DNA of 64,000 nucleotides from Oxytricha trifallax. Lineage: Eukaryota; Ciliophora; Spirotrichea; Sporadotrichida; Oxytrichidae. The position numbers were made by a program, and so were the translations under genes. Shown here in pieces: positions 50,561-60,841 of the stretch. Under the pieces are notes generated by a model that had not been told where the DNA came from, searched no databases, and was given only the letters and a program-made list of their open reading frames with translations. Position 1 is the stretch's first letter. Each line of letters opens with the position of its first letter. The stretch lies in NCBI GenBank assembly GCA_000711775.1, contig ARYC01017346.1, positions 1-64,000 on the forward strand. The letters are read 5' to 3'.

Positions 50561-51376
50561 TCATAATTAAACTCTCTCTCTATTAAACAATTGAATTTAA
50601 ATCTTGGTTTACATTAATAGAAATATTTCAGAGCTGTTTCTAAGGTGTGGAATGTTGTAATGAGGACCTCCAGTGTTTGCAAGATTTGACTATGCTCTCT
50701 ACTCATAAATTTGTCCAACCTAATTACCTCCTAAAACCTAATTTTACATCTAAAGTTCAGATTCCGGAGACTCAATCTTCAAATTTCGGCAATAGCTAGC
50801 CTTGACTGTTCTATCACAATTTATCATATTATTGGCTTCATTCATACCCTCTCTGCTTTCTCTTAAACTTCCAAGATTACTTAGAGGTTAATTAGCATCG
50901 AATTGCTAAGAATTAGTCAAAGGTTGAGCACCATTTTAGTAATTACTCTAAATGAGATTTCCGGTAAGTGAGCTTCTAAGTTTCTAGTCAGCTTGATGAC
51001 CTTAATTTTACTTGAGTCCTCTTGAGTTCAGCATCTTTGAGGGACTCTCCATCAAATCATAAGTGTCATCGTTGAGATATTGCTTGAAAGACTCTGGGTC
51101 ATTGGATTCTTGGGCATTACTTCTTTGCGAATATGGCTACTGCTAATATTGAAGATCATTTATATTTTCCTTATCAAAAGATGCTCTCAATTTAGCTTAT
51201 TTTTCTAGGTTCTCCAACCTCAAGATGCTCTGCTTGAATTCTTGAGAGTTGTGAACTTGCAAATAAGACTTTTATAGTGGATTAATATTTTAAGAAGGAG
51301 GTATGTTTGAGTACTCAGTCTATTGATAATCTTACAGTTGATCTTATTGCTGGGTTGAATTATTGTTAATACTCAT
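50561..51376 (-). CDS. Gln/Asn/Ser-rich protein, single MDS
   Basis: Uninterrupted 271-codon frame from ATG 51376 (MSINNNSTQQQDQLQDY) to TGA 50561. It is low-complexity and Gln-rich, with one helical island (EFKQSILRLENLEKQAKLRA). Short serine-rich phrases follow (ESPSKMLNSRGLK, SLTGNLIQSN). No domain recognised. It lies 108 bp from HID1 MDS 2 and within the segment looped out when HID1 is assembled. Confidence 0.72.
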
Positions 51377-51483
51377 TTTAGTTGGATAGTTATAAATTAA
51401 TATTTATATTCGTTCAGCAATTTAAATTCAAACATCTATAATCCTCATCATCTTTCTTTTTGATTTCTATATTTAAAAATATT

Positions 51484-52556
51484 TTCAAACACATGCTATA
51501 TTTAATACATTAAACTTCTATAAGTTTCTTACATTATTAATAGTCATGAATCTCCATAGTAAAATGCAAATTTCCTGATTGAATGGAATCATATTGACTG
51601 AGTTTGGTAAATATGTCAATTGTGAATCAATGATGTTTTGGAAAAATTAGCTAAGACCGTTATATAATGGATCCAAATTAATTCTTCCATGAATGACTCT
51701 CATCAATCTGTAGTGCTCATTTATGGTCAAATCTTCGATAACTTGTTAGTCATTTGGCTCACTTAATTTTATTATAAATTTCTAAATTATCCTTACTTTG
51801 ATTAGTTGAAGAAGAAATCCTTTATTCTTGTCAAAGAAGTATGCCCACCATTTATGAGATATTTCAAGTTGTCTAGGGATGGGGGTTTATATTCAATTAG
51901 AACTAGCAGTAAATGTAGAGCTAAAGAGGTCATTACTTCTTTGTCACCTCCTTGATCGATAGCACTCAAATATGGAATTCCCTAAAAATAGATAAATTAT
52001 ATCACTCCTTTCTTACATAACCTGTGCAGTCATACGATAGAACAGTATTTACAAGTGAAACAAATAGATTCTTAGTGTTCTTTGCTCTTCTATTAGTGAA
52101 GAAAGTGCTGAATGGATTCAGAACGAGCAAATATTCATCAGGTCCATAGTACAAAGGTTGAGAAAGAATGATAATCAATAATCTGATCAAATCGATTCTA
52201 ACTTGGTTGTAGGAGTTGTAGTAATGATTTGGGGCCTCAGGAATACTAATGCCAGATTTCCAAACTAATTGCTCATCGATGCCTAAATCAAAGTTTAATA
52301 CTGACAAGAATATTTAATTACCATAGTATTGTAATTCCAATCCATCAGGGACTTCCTGTACGGAAAAACCAGGTTTGAAAAATAGAATGGACAGTGAGTC
52401 CATCATTTTAAGAGCATTAATCTGATTGCCAAAAAGAGCTTATTCTCTCCACATGCATCTCATCATTAATTCTTTATCTTCGAATAATAAGGGAAAAGTT
52501 CTTATCAAAACATGAATTGCGCCCTTCAATTACTTTCTGTGATTCTCTTCAGTAAT
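51484..52556 (-). CDS. HID1: HID1 family protein, MDS 2 (inverted)
   Basis: Minus strand, bounded by TCTTCAGTAAT (52546-52556; its inverse ATTACTGAAGA is at 53286-53296) and TTCAAACACATGCT (51484-51497; its inverse is at 38068-38081). It reads KGAIHVLIRTFPLLFED, MMRCMWREQALFGNQI, KMMDSLSILFFKPGFSV and VRIDLIRLLIIILSQPLYYG. NLFVSLVNTVLSYDCTGY continues across a GTAAGA...TTTTTAG intron as GIPYLSAIDQG, like the YGIPY motif of HID1. A second intron (near 51759-51794) precedes NEPNDQQVIEDLTINEHYRL. SQLTYLPNSVNMIPFNQEI and CILLWRFMTINN come before a 37-nt intron. The intron's AG is the first two bases of the 14-bp pointer. Confidence 0.93.
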
Positions 52557-52963
52557 TATTCATTGTATACATTTTATACGCTATATTATTTTTAATTTTG
52601 GATTTTTAAATCGGGCAATTCTTGAATATTGCAAATATTTATAAATACTATTTTCTAATAGCTATTTAGATTTTTATTTAATAAATAGAAGATAATACGC
52701 TAAATATTGTTACCAAAGAAATCTACTAGCTCTTTACAAATATTATGAAAATAATTATAGGGGCAAAATTCCAAAAATAATTGAAATACTTTGTCTTTAT
52801 TTTGAATTTAATTTAATTTCAAATATATAGTAAATTAGTTTTAGTAATATACATAATGATAATACTTTCAGATAAAATCTGATTAAATTTGGTAAGAGTA
52901 TAATTTTGTCACAGTCATATTTTTGAAATTTTAATATTAATTTACAATTAATTTAAGAGTAAA
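52557..52963. other. AT-rich spacer between oppositely oriented HID1 MDSs
   Basis: About 400 bp with no coding frame. It would be lost or moved when MDS 1 and MDS 2 are joined by inversion. Confidence 0.55.
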
Positions 52964-53296
52964 ATGGGAGGATCCTTTTCAACCACAGATTATAGAGACC
53001 AAATAGTAAAATTCCAAAAGAATTACCTTGGTCAAGAAGACGCCACAGATTTGCAGAATTTCTTGCAAATGTCTGAAGACTTCTACAATATGTTCACGAC
53101 TTGCCAGTTGGAAGATTTCAGAAAAGTGAAGGAAGCAAAGCCTGATAACATCATATATCTTATGTCCTTTGTAAGTTATCGTCACTTATTCTCATAATAA
53201 AAGAGAAAAAACGATAATAATTTACTTAACTAATGTTTTTTAGGCGATTAAAACAATGCATGACTTAGCAACATAACATAAAATCATTACTGAAGA
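52964..53296 (+). CDS. HID1: HID1 family protein, MDS 1 (N-terminus)
   Basis: ATG 52964: MGGSFSTTDYRDQIVKFQ, matching the HID1 start (MGSxxSKLNFRKAVIQL-like). Then DATDLQNFLQMSEDFYNM and LEDFRKVKEAKPDNIIYLM. A GTAAGT...TTTTTAG intron follows, then AIKTMHDLATQHKIITE. It ends in the 11-bp pointer ATTACTGAAGA (53286-53296). Joined there to MDS 2 the frame continues TEENHRKQLKGAIHVLIRTF, in register with HID1. Gly at position 2 is consistent with the N-myristoylation reported for HID1. Confidence 0.92.
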
Positions 53297-53408
53297 TAAT
53301 AAATCAATTATTTTGATACACAAGTGCTTAAAAAGAAACTTGATCTTAAATTATTAGAATTCAAGAATAAATACATATATACCAGTATTTGTTAATTAAT
53401 TTTAAGTC

Positions 53409-54177
53409 TCACAATTGAGAGTAGACCTTTCTGAAATGTTCAATGGTGTCTAAGACTTTCTTCATCTACTCCAAATCTTATTCTGAATCAAGTCTCTTAA
53501 GGAGTGATTGAATCTTGTTAAACACAACAACTTTGTAGTTTTCGAATTCTTCCCCACTTATTGCACTGAATGGTTTCATTTAGTTTTCTTCTTTATAAGC
53601 TGGTTGTGATTGAATCATAGCTTTGTAGCTATTTACTTTGGAGTTCAATACTCCTTCATCAGCTTTTTAGTTGTTTTGACTAACATTTCTACCATTTTCT
53701 TACTACTTTTGCTGTTGTGGTTGAGCTTATTAGACTTCCTTCTTGGCTTGGTGCTTCTATAGAAGCTTCTCTCTGGCGGCTTTGAGATAATCTGATTGCT
53801 CATACTGCTCAAATTCATCAGATTCTGCGGTTTCATTGATACTTTACATAGTAGGTAAGTCTGCCTTCACTTGTTGCACATTTGCAGGTTTAATTTGCTC
53901 TTATGGCTTGGGTTAAACCCCGTCTTTCCTGTAGTTGGTCTCACATACTACGCAAATCTCATCACCTTGCTTGTTTCTCATCAGTGGCACATAGCAGTCT
54001 AAGAATAAATGATTACTGGGAATAAGTTATAGTTACCATCACATTGCGAGCCTAACATTGTCCAACCCTTCAGCAACAGCTAACCCTATTATTAATGTTG
54101 AAACTCAGAAGAAATTATACCATTTATGCTGGAGCAGCATCGGATTTTTTCTTTTTCTCCTCGGCAGTAAGTCCCAT
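53409..54177 (-). CDS. ZNRD2: ZNRD2 (Sjogren/scleroderma autoantigen 1) family protein
   Basis: From ATG 54177 (MGLTAEEKKKKSDAAPAQM) to TGA 53409. An interruption after the N-terminus (about 54085-54115) and a GT-AG-like intron near 54002-54036 flank the short LLLKGWTMLGSQC segment. Next come CYVPLMRNKQGDEICVVCE and TNYRKDG. This is the LLxGWxMLxxxCxxCxxPLM...CVxC zinc ribbon of the family. A Gln/Glu-rich middle (ESDEFEQYEQSDYLKAAREK) and a C-terminal helix (LLKRLDSEQDLEQMKKVLD) follow. Human ZNRD2 is a small protein; this version is longer at the C-terminus. Part of the gene is duplicated at 63101-63410. Confidence 0.85.
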
Positions 54178-54339
54178 TTTAGATTAAAATATCTTAATAT
54201 TATAATCACTATTTATAAATACAATAAATATATTAATGATCACTTTTTCATTACATTTATACTTCAAAAATGAATTAAGTGATTTTTTAATGAGTAAGTT
54301 TTAGAAGGATTTTATGATAATCAATTAGTTCAAAGCTTT

Positions 54340-55890
54340 TATTAACATTTTGATTAAATTGTAAAATATAGGATTGATGAATTTATTGTTGAATTACAAT
54401 TAAATATTAAATACTTGAATGTTTAATAAATTTCTGAATATTTATATATCCATTAATATTAAAACGACACGTAATTAGAATTAAAAATAATTAAAAAAGA
54501 TACAACAGTATGGTAGAATCCAAAGATTACGAAGATCTTGATTTATCAAATATTGAAACCATAAGTGAGATTAAGAAACCCTCCATAAGAATTAAGAATG
54601 AGGTATATTTCTATATTTTGTAAAACTTTTCATAGTATTAAGTGCACCTGAATTTCCACAAGGAGTAGCTTTAAGTTCTCGAAATGCAGCCATTTGATTT
54701 AATTAAATCAGGTAAGATCAGCATATAGGTAAAACTTCAATTTAAATTGTCATTCATAAAAACATAATTTTATGATGAGACAAACAGAGTCCATTTGGAA
54801 CATTTCTGGAGCATGTATCTTGTCAAGAATGCCATTAACAAGATGGATTTCGAGCTAGCAAACAGACTCATTTTTAGCAGAAACTGCCAGAAGCAAGTGG
54901 TTCTCAAGATGCTCTTGAAAGAGTACCATGACATTGTCATTGACCCAGAATAAGGCTCAGATAGTGAAGATTAAGATGAACCAGACTTGGAAACTCAGCA
55001 CAAGAAATCTGAAGGCCTTTTAACTCTTATAGCCGCAGTTAAAAGAGGTTTGTGATAATTATATATATAATAATTTAAAGATAAGTTTTTCTATTATTTT
55101 TTAATTTTATATTATATTTTAGCAACAAGTACAAATAAAGCTAATGAGAAGAGATTCCCTAATTTATGTTTAAGTGTTATTAGTTCTTGCCTTTAAATAA
55201 TAATAAAATATTGTTTCAATTCATTTACATAATCTTTGAATTCTTATTTGTTAAAATGGATATGATAATTATACATTAACTTTAGTATTTTCTTATCATA
55301 TATATTTAAGAATATTATGTTGACACTATAATAAATTTTGTCTATTAGAAGATATTTTCAATTACTTCCCCAAAATATATCATAAAATAATAATTTTATA
55401 CAATAGAAGAAATAAGAAATCAATTACCATTATGAAGTATTTGTATTAACAGTGTTTATTTTAGCTTATTCTAAAAACTAATTCAATAATAACTGGGATG
55501 TTAAATTTTATACCCTCATAATATATCTATCATTTGCTTTATTTTTAGAAATCAGCACCTCTTTTAAGAAAACTATCCTAATTACTATTAGAGTCTTAAG
55601 ATATTGGAGTTTAATCATCAAAGCTCTGCTAATACTAAAACTTCTATTATTTTTGCGATGAAATAATATCATTACCCTAAGCAATGATTGACGATTCAAA
55701 ATTGCTCAGTCTTAAGACATTTCTACCGCTAACTATAGCACTTTGATTAGCATAAATTCCATAAGAAAAATTGTTAATTATTGCAGAGTTTTTATTTTAG
55801 TTTTGTTAGTATAACTGACTCTGATTAAGTTAATTAATATCTTTATGAAGATATCTCGAATTAGAGCGAGCGTTTGTTTAATATTGAAGG
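54340..55890. repeat. Tandem segmental duplication, left copy
   Basis: Sequence from the upstream flank of the gene at 54510 through its 3' flank (including atctatcat..gctttattttta and cagcacctcttttaag) recurs in order at 56270-57790. Flanks match as well as the coding part. Confidence 0.8.
54510..55055 (+). CDS. Small acidic-tailed protein, paralog of 56360-56906
   Basis: ATG 54510: MVESKDYEDLDLSNIETIS. A GT-AG intron (about 54604-54661) is followed by QPFDLIKSGKISIQ and another interruption. The last piece reads YLVKNAINKMDFELANRLIF, QVVLKMLLKEYHDIVIDPE and SDSEDQDEPDLETQHKKSEG, to TGA 55053. Helical with an acidic DEPDLE motif shared with the paralog. The entry frame of the last piece is uncertain. 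No family recognised. Confidence 0.65.
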
Positions 55891-55912
55891 GATAAATTTG
55901 TTTTGGGAAGAC
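55056..55912. other. 3' flank of the duplicated unit, no gene
   Basis: AT-rich, without convincing frames; it belongs to the tandem duplication unit. Confidence 0.5.
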
Positions 55913-56269
55913 TAATTAAATTTAAATTGATTAAGATATAATTCGTGGCACTTAACTTTCTTGAAATCTAGGCAATATGGTACTTGTTCGATATAGAATT
56001 TAAAATTAGCTGGACTTTGATATTGACCGTACATTTCAATCGCATCCCTAAAGCGAGATAACTCAACTTTAAATTTTTGTATTAAAAACGACTAAACAAA
56101 TAACTAAAAAATAAAGTCGAGTTGTTTCGCTTCATGGATACTATAGATGGTTACTGCCAATAGTAAAGTTCAACTGATTTTAAATTCTCTATCGAACAAG
56201 TATCATATTGCTAGGTTTCCAGAAAGTTAACTGCCACGAATTATATTTTAATCAATTTAAATTTAATTA
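55913..56269. repeat. 357-bp near-perfect palindrome (foldback)
   Basis: The left arm starts taattaaatttaaattgatt and the right arm ends with its inverse. Complementarity continues with about 10% mismatch (attcgtggca / tgccacgaat; acttgttcgata / tatcgaacaagt) to a central loop of about 30 bp near 56083-56113. It lies between the two copies of the tandem duplication and is absent from the right copy. Confidence 0.85.
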
Positions 56270-56359
56270 TTTTTTGAATTTTCAATAAATTTCTGAATAT
56301 TCATATATTCTTAAATATTAAAGACATGTAATTAGAATTAATAATAATTAAAGATACAG

Positions 56360-56906
56360 ATGGAGGATTAACAAGCTAACGTAGATCTAAATCTTGCAAA
56401 CTTTGAAGTTATCACTGATATTTCTGTCCCTTCCAACAAGACCATAGATGATGTATGTCTAATCATCTTATTTTTATTTATATATAGAAGGAGATGCTGA
56501 AATCGATGAAAAGAGCTCCGTTTGATTAAATTAAATCAGGTAAATTCACCATAAAGATAAACCTACTATTTTAAATATCACACTCAAAACCATATAATAT
56601 TGATGAGAGGAACAGAGACCATATGGAGCAGGTGTATTGCAACTCAAGAGAGCACTAGACAAGAATAACTTTGTGGAGGCGGATAAAATGATATTGGGAA
56701 GAAAATGCGAGCTCAAGGTTGCGATGAAACTTCTCAAAAAGGAGAATGATGAAGTTATGAAACTCATATAAAGTGGCTTAAACATTGACAGGGATAAAGA
56801 AGAGAAGAAAGATGAGGAAGAAGACGAGCCTGATCTAGAATAACTAAATGCAAAATTAAGTGGCATCTTTAGACTCATGGTCAAAGTCAGAAAAACTTTA
56901 TAATGA
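56360..56906 (+). CDS. Small acidic-tailed protein, paralog of 54510-55055
   Basis: ATG 56360: MEDQQANVDLNLANFEVIT. An intron GTATGT...TATATAG leads to KEMLKSMKRAPFDQIKSGKF. After another interruption the last piece reads RPYGAGVLQLKRALDKNNF, VEADKMILGRKCELKVAMKL and EEKKDEEEDEPDLEQLNAKL, then a basic end (LMVKVRKTLQ) and TGA 56904. PFDxIKSGK and DEPDLE are conserved with the left copy. Unknown function. Confidence 0.7.
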
Positions 56907-57149
56907 TAAATATTATATATAATTATTTAAACATATTTTCTATTAGTTATTTTTATTTAGAGCTATCCAGAAGACTCAAGACCAATGAGAATGAATCACT
57001 CTCTTTATGTTTAAATAATATTAAGTGTTATCGGCTTTAAATTAATAAACTATAAATATCTAAAATCTATCTATCATGCGCTTTATTTTTAAATAACAGC
57101 ACCTCTTTTAAGAAAACTATCCTAATTAGTGTTAGAATCATAAAAAATC

Positions 57150-57509
57150 AGGTCTGTCTAAGTTTATGGAGGCAGGTGCTGCACTTAGTCTTGCCGCTTA
57201 TATCAGGCAGCAGCTGCCTCAAAAGGTGTCAAGTCCAGATGGATTTGACGATACTTTTTTTAGGATTTTTAGGGGTGCCTTTTGATCTTCCTGAGGCGGT
57301 ATAATGGACTGATAGTGGTTGGCGCCCCTAAAAAGAACATCCTTCCAAGCCAAACTGAAATCACCATTAATCCTTTTGAAAAAGTCCATTTCTATTGCAA
57401 TAACAAACCATTAAGGATTCATCTTGAATATTAGGAAGAGAGGAACAAGGAATTTTTTTGACTTAGTTCCGAGTGATTTTTATGATATTGGTGCATAATC
57501 ATACTACAG
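57150..57509. other. GC-richer insertion in the right duplication copy
   Basis: About 350 bp that the left copy lacks, and clearly more GC-rich than anything nearby (57170-57340). The plus strand has an open stretch MEAGAALSLAAYIRQQLPQK. The minus strand has MDFFKRINGDFSLAWKDVLF and NHYQSIIPPQED. A short inverted pair AGGGGTGCC/GGCGCCCCT lies inside. It may be a stray MDS of another gene or an inserted fragment; not identified. Confidence 0.5.
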
Positions 57510-58085
57510 CTTCTATTATTATTTTTACAATGAATTTAAATTATTTCCCTAAGCAATGATTAACGATTCAAAATTGCTCAATCTTAACACATTTCTGCCA
57601 CTAACTATGTCAGTTTTATTTGCATAAATTCCATAAGAAAAATCGTTAATTGCAGAGATTCTACTTTAATTTTACGAGACTAACGGACTCTATTTGATTG
57701 AATTTATATCTTAATTTAGATATTTCAAATTAAAGTGAGCATTTGATTAATAATCATTGCTCTAATCAACTTAACTTTGATTATTGGCAGATTAATATAT
57801 TATGTCTTTGTTGTTAAGAGAGTAACTTTGATTAGATTAAAATTGTTAAATTCTATAAAGGTCTAGGATTCGTTTCACATCATTTAACACATTTTTGGTG
57901 ATCGATTTGGGCAATTCAAGTCTTTAAGTTTAATAAACTTAATCATTCAAAACCCCAAAACCCCTTAGTGAGATTTATATGTCCTTTGATTTGTAGGGTA
58001 TAGTTGAGGTCTTATTGGCGTTAGTTGAGAAAATGCAGATTTTATATTAATTTTGAGTATATTAATGAATATTAGGTTATTTAAT

Positions 58086-58901
58086 TCAAACAAATTTTAT
58101 CTACTTGTCTTTATTGTATTTCTTGAATCTTGCTATCTTTAGTGGCTCAAGTATGTCATCTAATGATTACCTTGGATATGAGGGAGCTCTCACGATTATT
58201 ATCTCTACTATATTTCTAATTACTTAGCAAACATTATCTAGCTTTAAATGCTTCTAAGCTAAACTTATTGATTATTTTTCATCCTCTGTACCAAAGTAAG
58301 ACATGCTTTCCATATCGCACTCTAATATAATTGCAGCTACTGCCCATACATCTCATTAGACTAAAACATTTGTCCATTTTTCTCTCATTAGGAAGTAACC
58401 TGGTGTTCCAAAAACCTTTGCTAAGGTTACAATCTCTTATCTTAAGGCTATATTGAAATCGATTACTACTACTTGGAATGGGCAGAGGTTCAGCATTACA
58501 TTTTCAGGCTTCAAATCTCTATGAATATATCCAAGTTCATGCAACTCTTTGACACCCTTAATCATATCAGATAGAATATCAGGGTATCTCTTTTGATATA
58601 GATAATCTCTTAGAGTCATTTAAAATTTCTTGAGTCTTAGTGCGATAAAACCATAGCATAATATGACACAATCTAACTTAAGCAAATTCTTGCAGTCTCT
58701 TCTTTAAGCCTCTCTAAGAATCATATATTCTTTAGCAAACTCATTTTAATACTGTTCATTCTTAATAAGATAGCTGAAAGGGTATACCTTGTATTCGTAC
58801 TCATCGACCACTATTAGCTTTGCTTTGTTAGGAACACTTATATGTCAGTAATTTTCAATACAGCTGCTAAGATCAATTGCATTTAATGCAGTAATATTCA
58901 T
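58086..58901 (-). pseudogene. TBE 57-kDa-type ORF: kinase domain (broken)
   Basis: The minus frame reads VDEYEYKVYPFSYLIKNEQ, ILREAQRRDCKNLLKLDCVI and IKGVKELHELGYIHRDLKP, continuing ENVML, then VVIDFNIALR, GTPGYFLM and DVWAVAAIILE, ending at TGA 58086. HRDLKPEN is intact. The DFG magnesium motif is DFN. Two in-frame TGAs (58845-58847 and 58353-58355) break it; the second precedes DVWA, where the older TBE fragment has TGG (DWDIWA). The expected N-terminal zinc fingers are out of frame on this strand. Confidence 0.8.
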
Positions 58902-59190
58902 TTCTTTCGCTTAGAAACATGCTATTATTAGATTCTAATCGTCTCTGTCTTTTGAATTTTTCCTACTGCTCTCTTTATGACTCAATCGTATTAGATTTTT
59001 TGATGGAACTAGTTTTTAAGTTTCTTAATCCTGCAATAAAAATTCACTCAAATGATTCTTCTGCAAATGCTTCTTTACTTTTGCACATTGAGTATAAGAC
59101 TTTATGCACGTTCGAAGCAGAGGTCTTCAAAATTGAAGTTTAAATTAAGAAAGAGAGTGCAAAAATGGGAGTCTAAACACCAATTGAAGA

Positions 59191-59400
59191 TGTAAGAGGG
59201 AAAGAGCAGCTGCCAGTTTTAAAAAGATAAAAACATTTTAATACTAAAACTGCTAAAATTATTTTGCAAACAAAAAGACCTTGAAAAGACACCTCAAAGA
59301 AATACACTATGGCAAAGTTAAGATTTATTTCAAGCATGATAAAGATGGTGAAAGATACTATCAAGGACTTTTAGTTCTACCTCCCTCGCAACATAAATGA
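59191..59400 (+). other. Zinc-finger-like ORF fragment inside TBE
   Basis: The plus frame contains YFANKKTLKRHLKEIHYGK, which looks like the second half of a C2H2 finger (helix plus HxxxH). Then HDKDGERYYQGLLVLPP and TGA 59398. The upstream cysteine pair is not convincing in this frame. It may be a rearranged piece of the TBE zinc-finger ORF. Confidence 0.45.
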
Positions 59401-59979
59401 TTTCAGGCTTTTTAGTGGAGCCAAAGTTGAGCAATGATTAACCTGTTCAAAGAGTAGCTGCCTTACGATTTAAGCTAGTCGCCATGTTTAAATTCAAGTT
59501 TAAATTTCTATTATAAAGCTTTAATAACCTCTCTAGTTATAGTTACCATGTATAGGAGTTTGCACTGCAACATTATTGGTTGATATTGAAGTGTTAAAGA
59601 TCATATTTATACTTAGATTATAATTGTAATTTTTCTTATTTCATTCCTAATATTTTTTATTTTGGTACTAACTTAGATAAAATTTAGGTTGGTACTGGTA
59701 CCAAATAGGTTTTGAATCATTTTGGAACTTTTCCATTAAAGCCTCATTAGTTAAAAACAAGTTTACTAATTAAGTTTTGGTACCATTAAATTGGTACCAA
59801 TTAAAATTAAACAGAATTAGTAACAGTACTAATTCAACTTAAACAAATTTTTTACTAATCTAATGGAACTAAATTGATAAAAATGGAGCTCCATCTCTGC
59901 AGTGTGTTACAGCTTTTGCAAACTTTCTCCACGTATCTTTGCAGGGTGGACCTACTATAAGATGCCCATTTTAAAAGTA

Positions 59980-60835
59980 AGATTTTTAATAATAGGATCC
60001 AGAAGTCTATAAATTATAATTTGAAATTCATATGTAGGAAGAGGAGCAAAGATGGAATCATTCAATGATCAAATGAAAAGAGTTGAGGCTCAAGAAATTA
60101 TATCAAGATTCAAAAGTAAGGAAGATCTCTATCGATACCTACCTTTACATGGTAAGATAACTTGATGACTATTAACATATTATACAATTGGTTTATTCTT
60201 TTCAACATTGGAAGGTTCCAAGATTTCTTTCTTGAATGAAATACTTGTGAGGAGAAGAAAACTTTTAAAAATAAAGAGATTAAACTAGTAGAAATGCCAA
60301 ACAACCCTGAGATTTCAATTAATAATTCTTATGAGGATGCCATGTAAGATGAGGAAGTGGTAGTTTACCTTCCTACCAAGAAACAACTCTCTAATAAACT
60401 ACCAGAGAGGAACTTCATTTTTGGTGTTCTTGGTACAATAAAAGAAGAGTATCTTAGAAAAATAAATGAAGAAACTCATAAAAAACGATATTCTATCTCT
60501 CCTGAAGACTAGAAGAAGCAAGTTATTCTAATAAGCTCAGCCTGGCTTAAGGAACTTAAGGAACATCATTATCTTTCAAGTAAGCTTTGACATATAACTT
60601 TGTAGGAAAATCTGGTACTTGTTTATATCTTATGAAAGATAAGGTTCATAGAGATAGAAAACAGCAGACAGTTCATTAAGTTAGCAAGAGACTTTATAAA
60701 GATATATAAAATCCAGAAGATATGAACATAGATGCAGGAGATGGCAGTAAGAGAAGAAACTTAGGGCCTGTCAAGCATTAAAAAGAAGAAAAGAAAGAGA
60801 AGCCAAATCCTTTTAAGGGTCCATTTAATATGTGA
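59980..60835 (+). pseudogene. TBE 22-kDa-type ORF (frameshifted)
   Basis: Pieces in different frames: MQEEEQRWNHSM, MKRVEAQEIISRFKSKEDLY, QHIIQLVYSFQHWKVPRFLS, VEMPNNPEISINNSYEDAMQ, EEVVVYLPTKKQLSNKLPER, and after one more break RRNLGPVKHQKEEKKEKPNP to TGA 60833. Position between the kinase and transposase ORFs fits the small ORF of TBEs, whose function is unknown. Several frame breaks suggest decay or sequence error. Confidence 0.65.
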
Positions 60836-60841
60836 ACAATT

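Larger units (their letters stand above)
56270..57790. repeat. Tandem segmental duplication, right copy
   Basis: Counterpart of 54340-55890. It differs by the insertion at about 57150-57509 and by small indels. Confidence 0.78.

Noticed and set aside
57948..57970. C4A4 repeats as a real telomere or chromosome end
   Set aside because: The same repeat occurs inverted 4 kb away with an ATT duplication and transposon ORFs between, so these are TBE ends.
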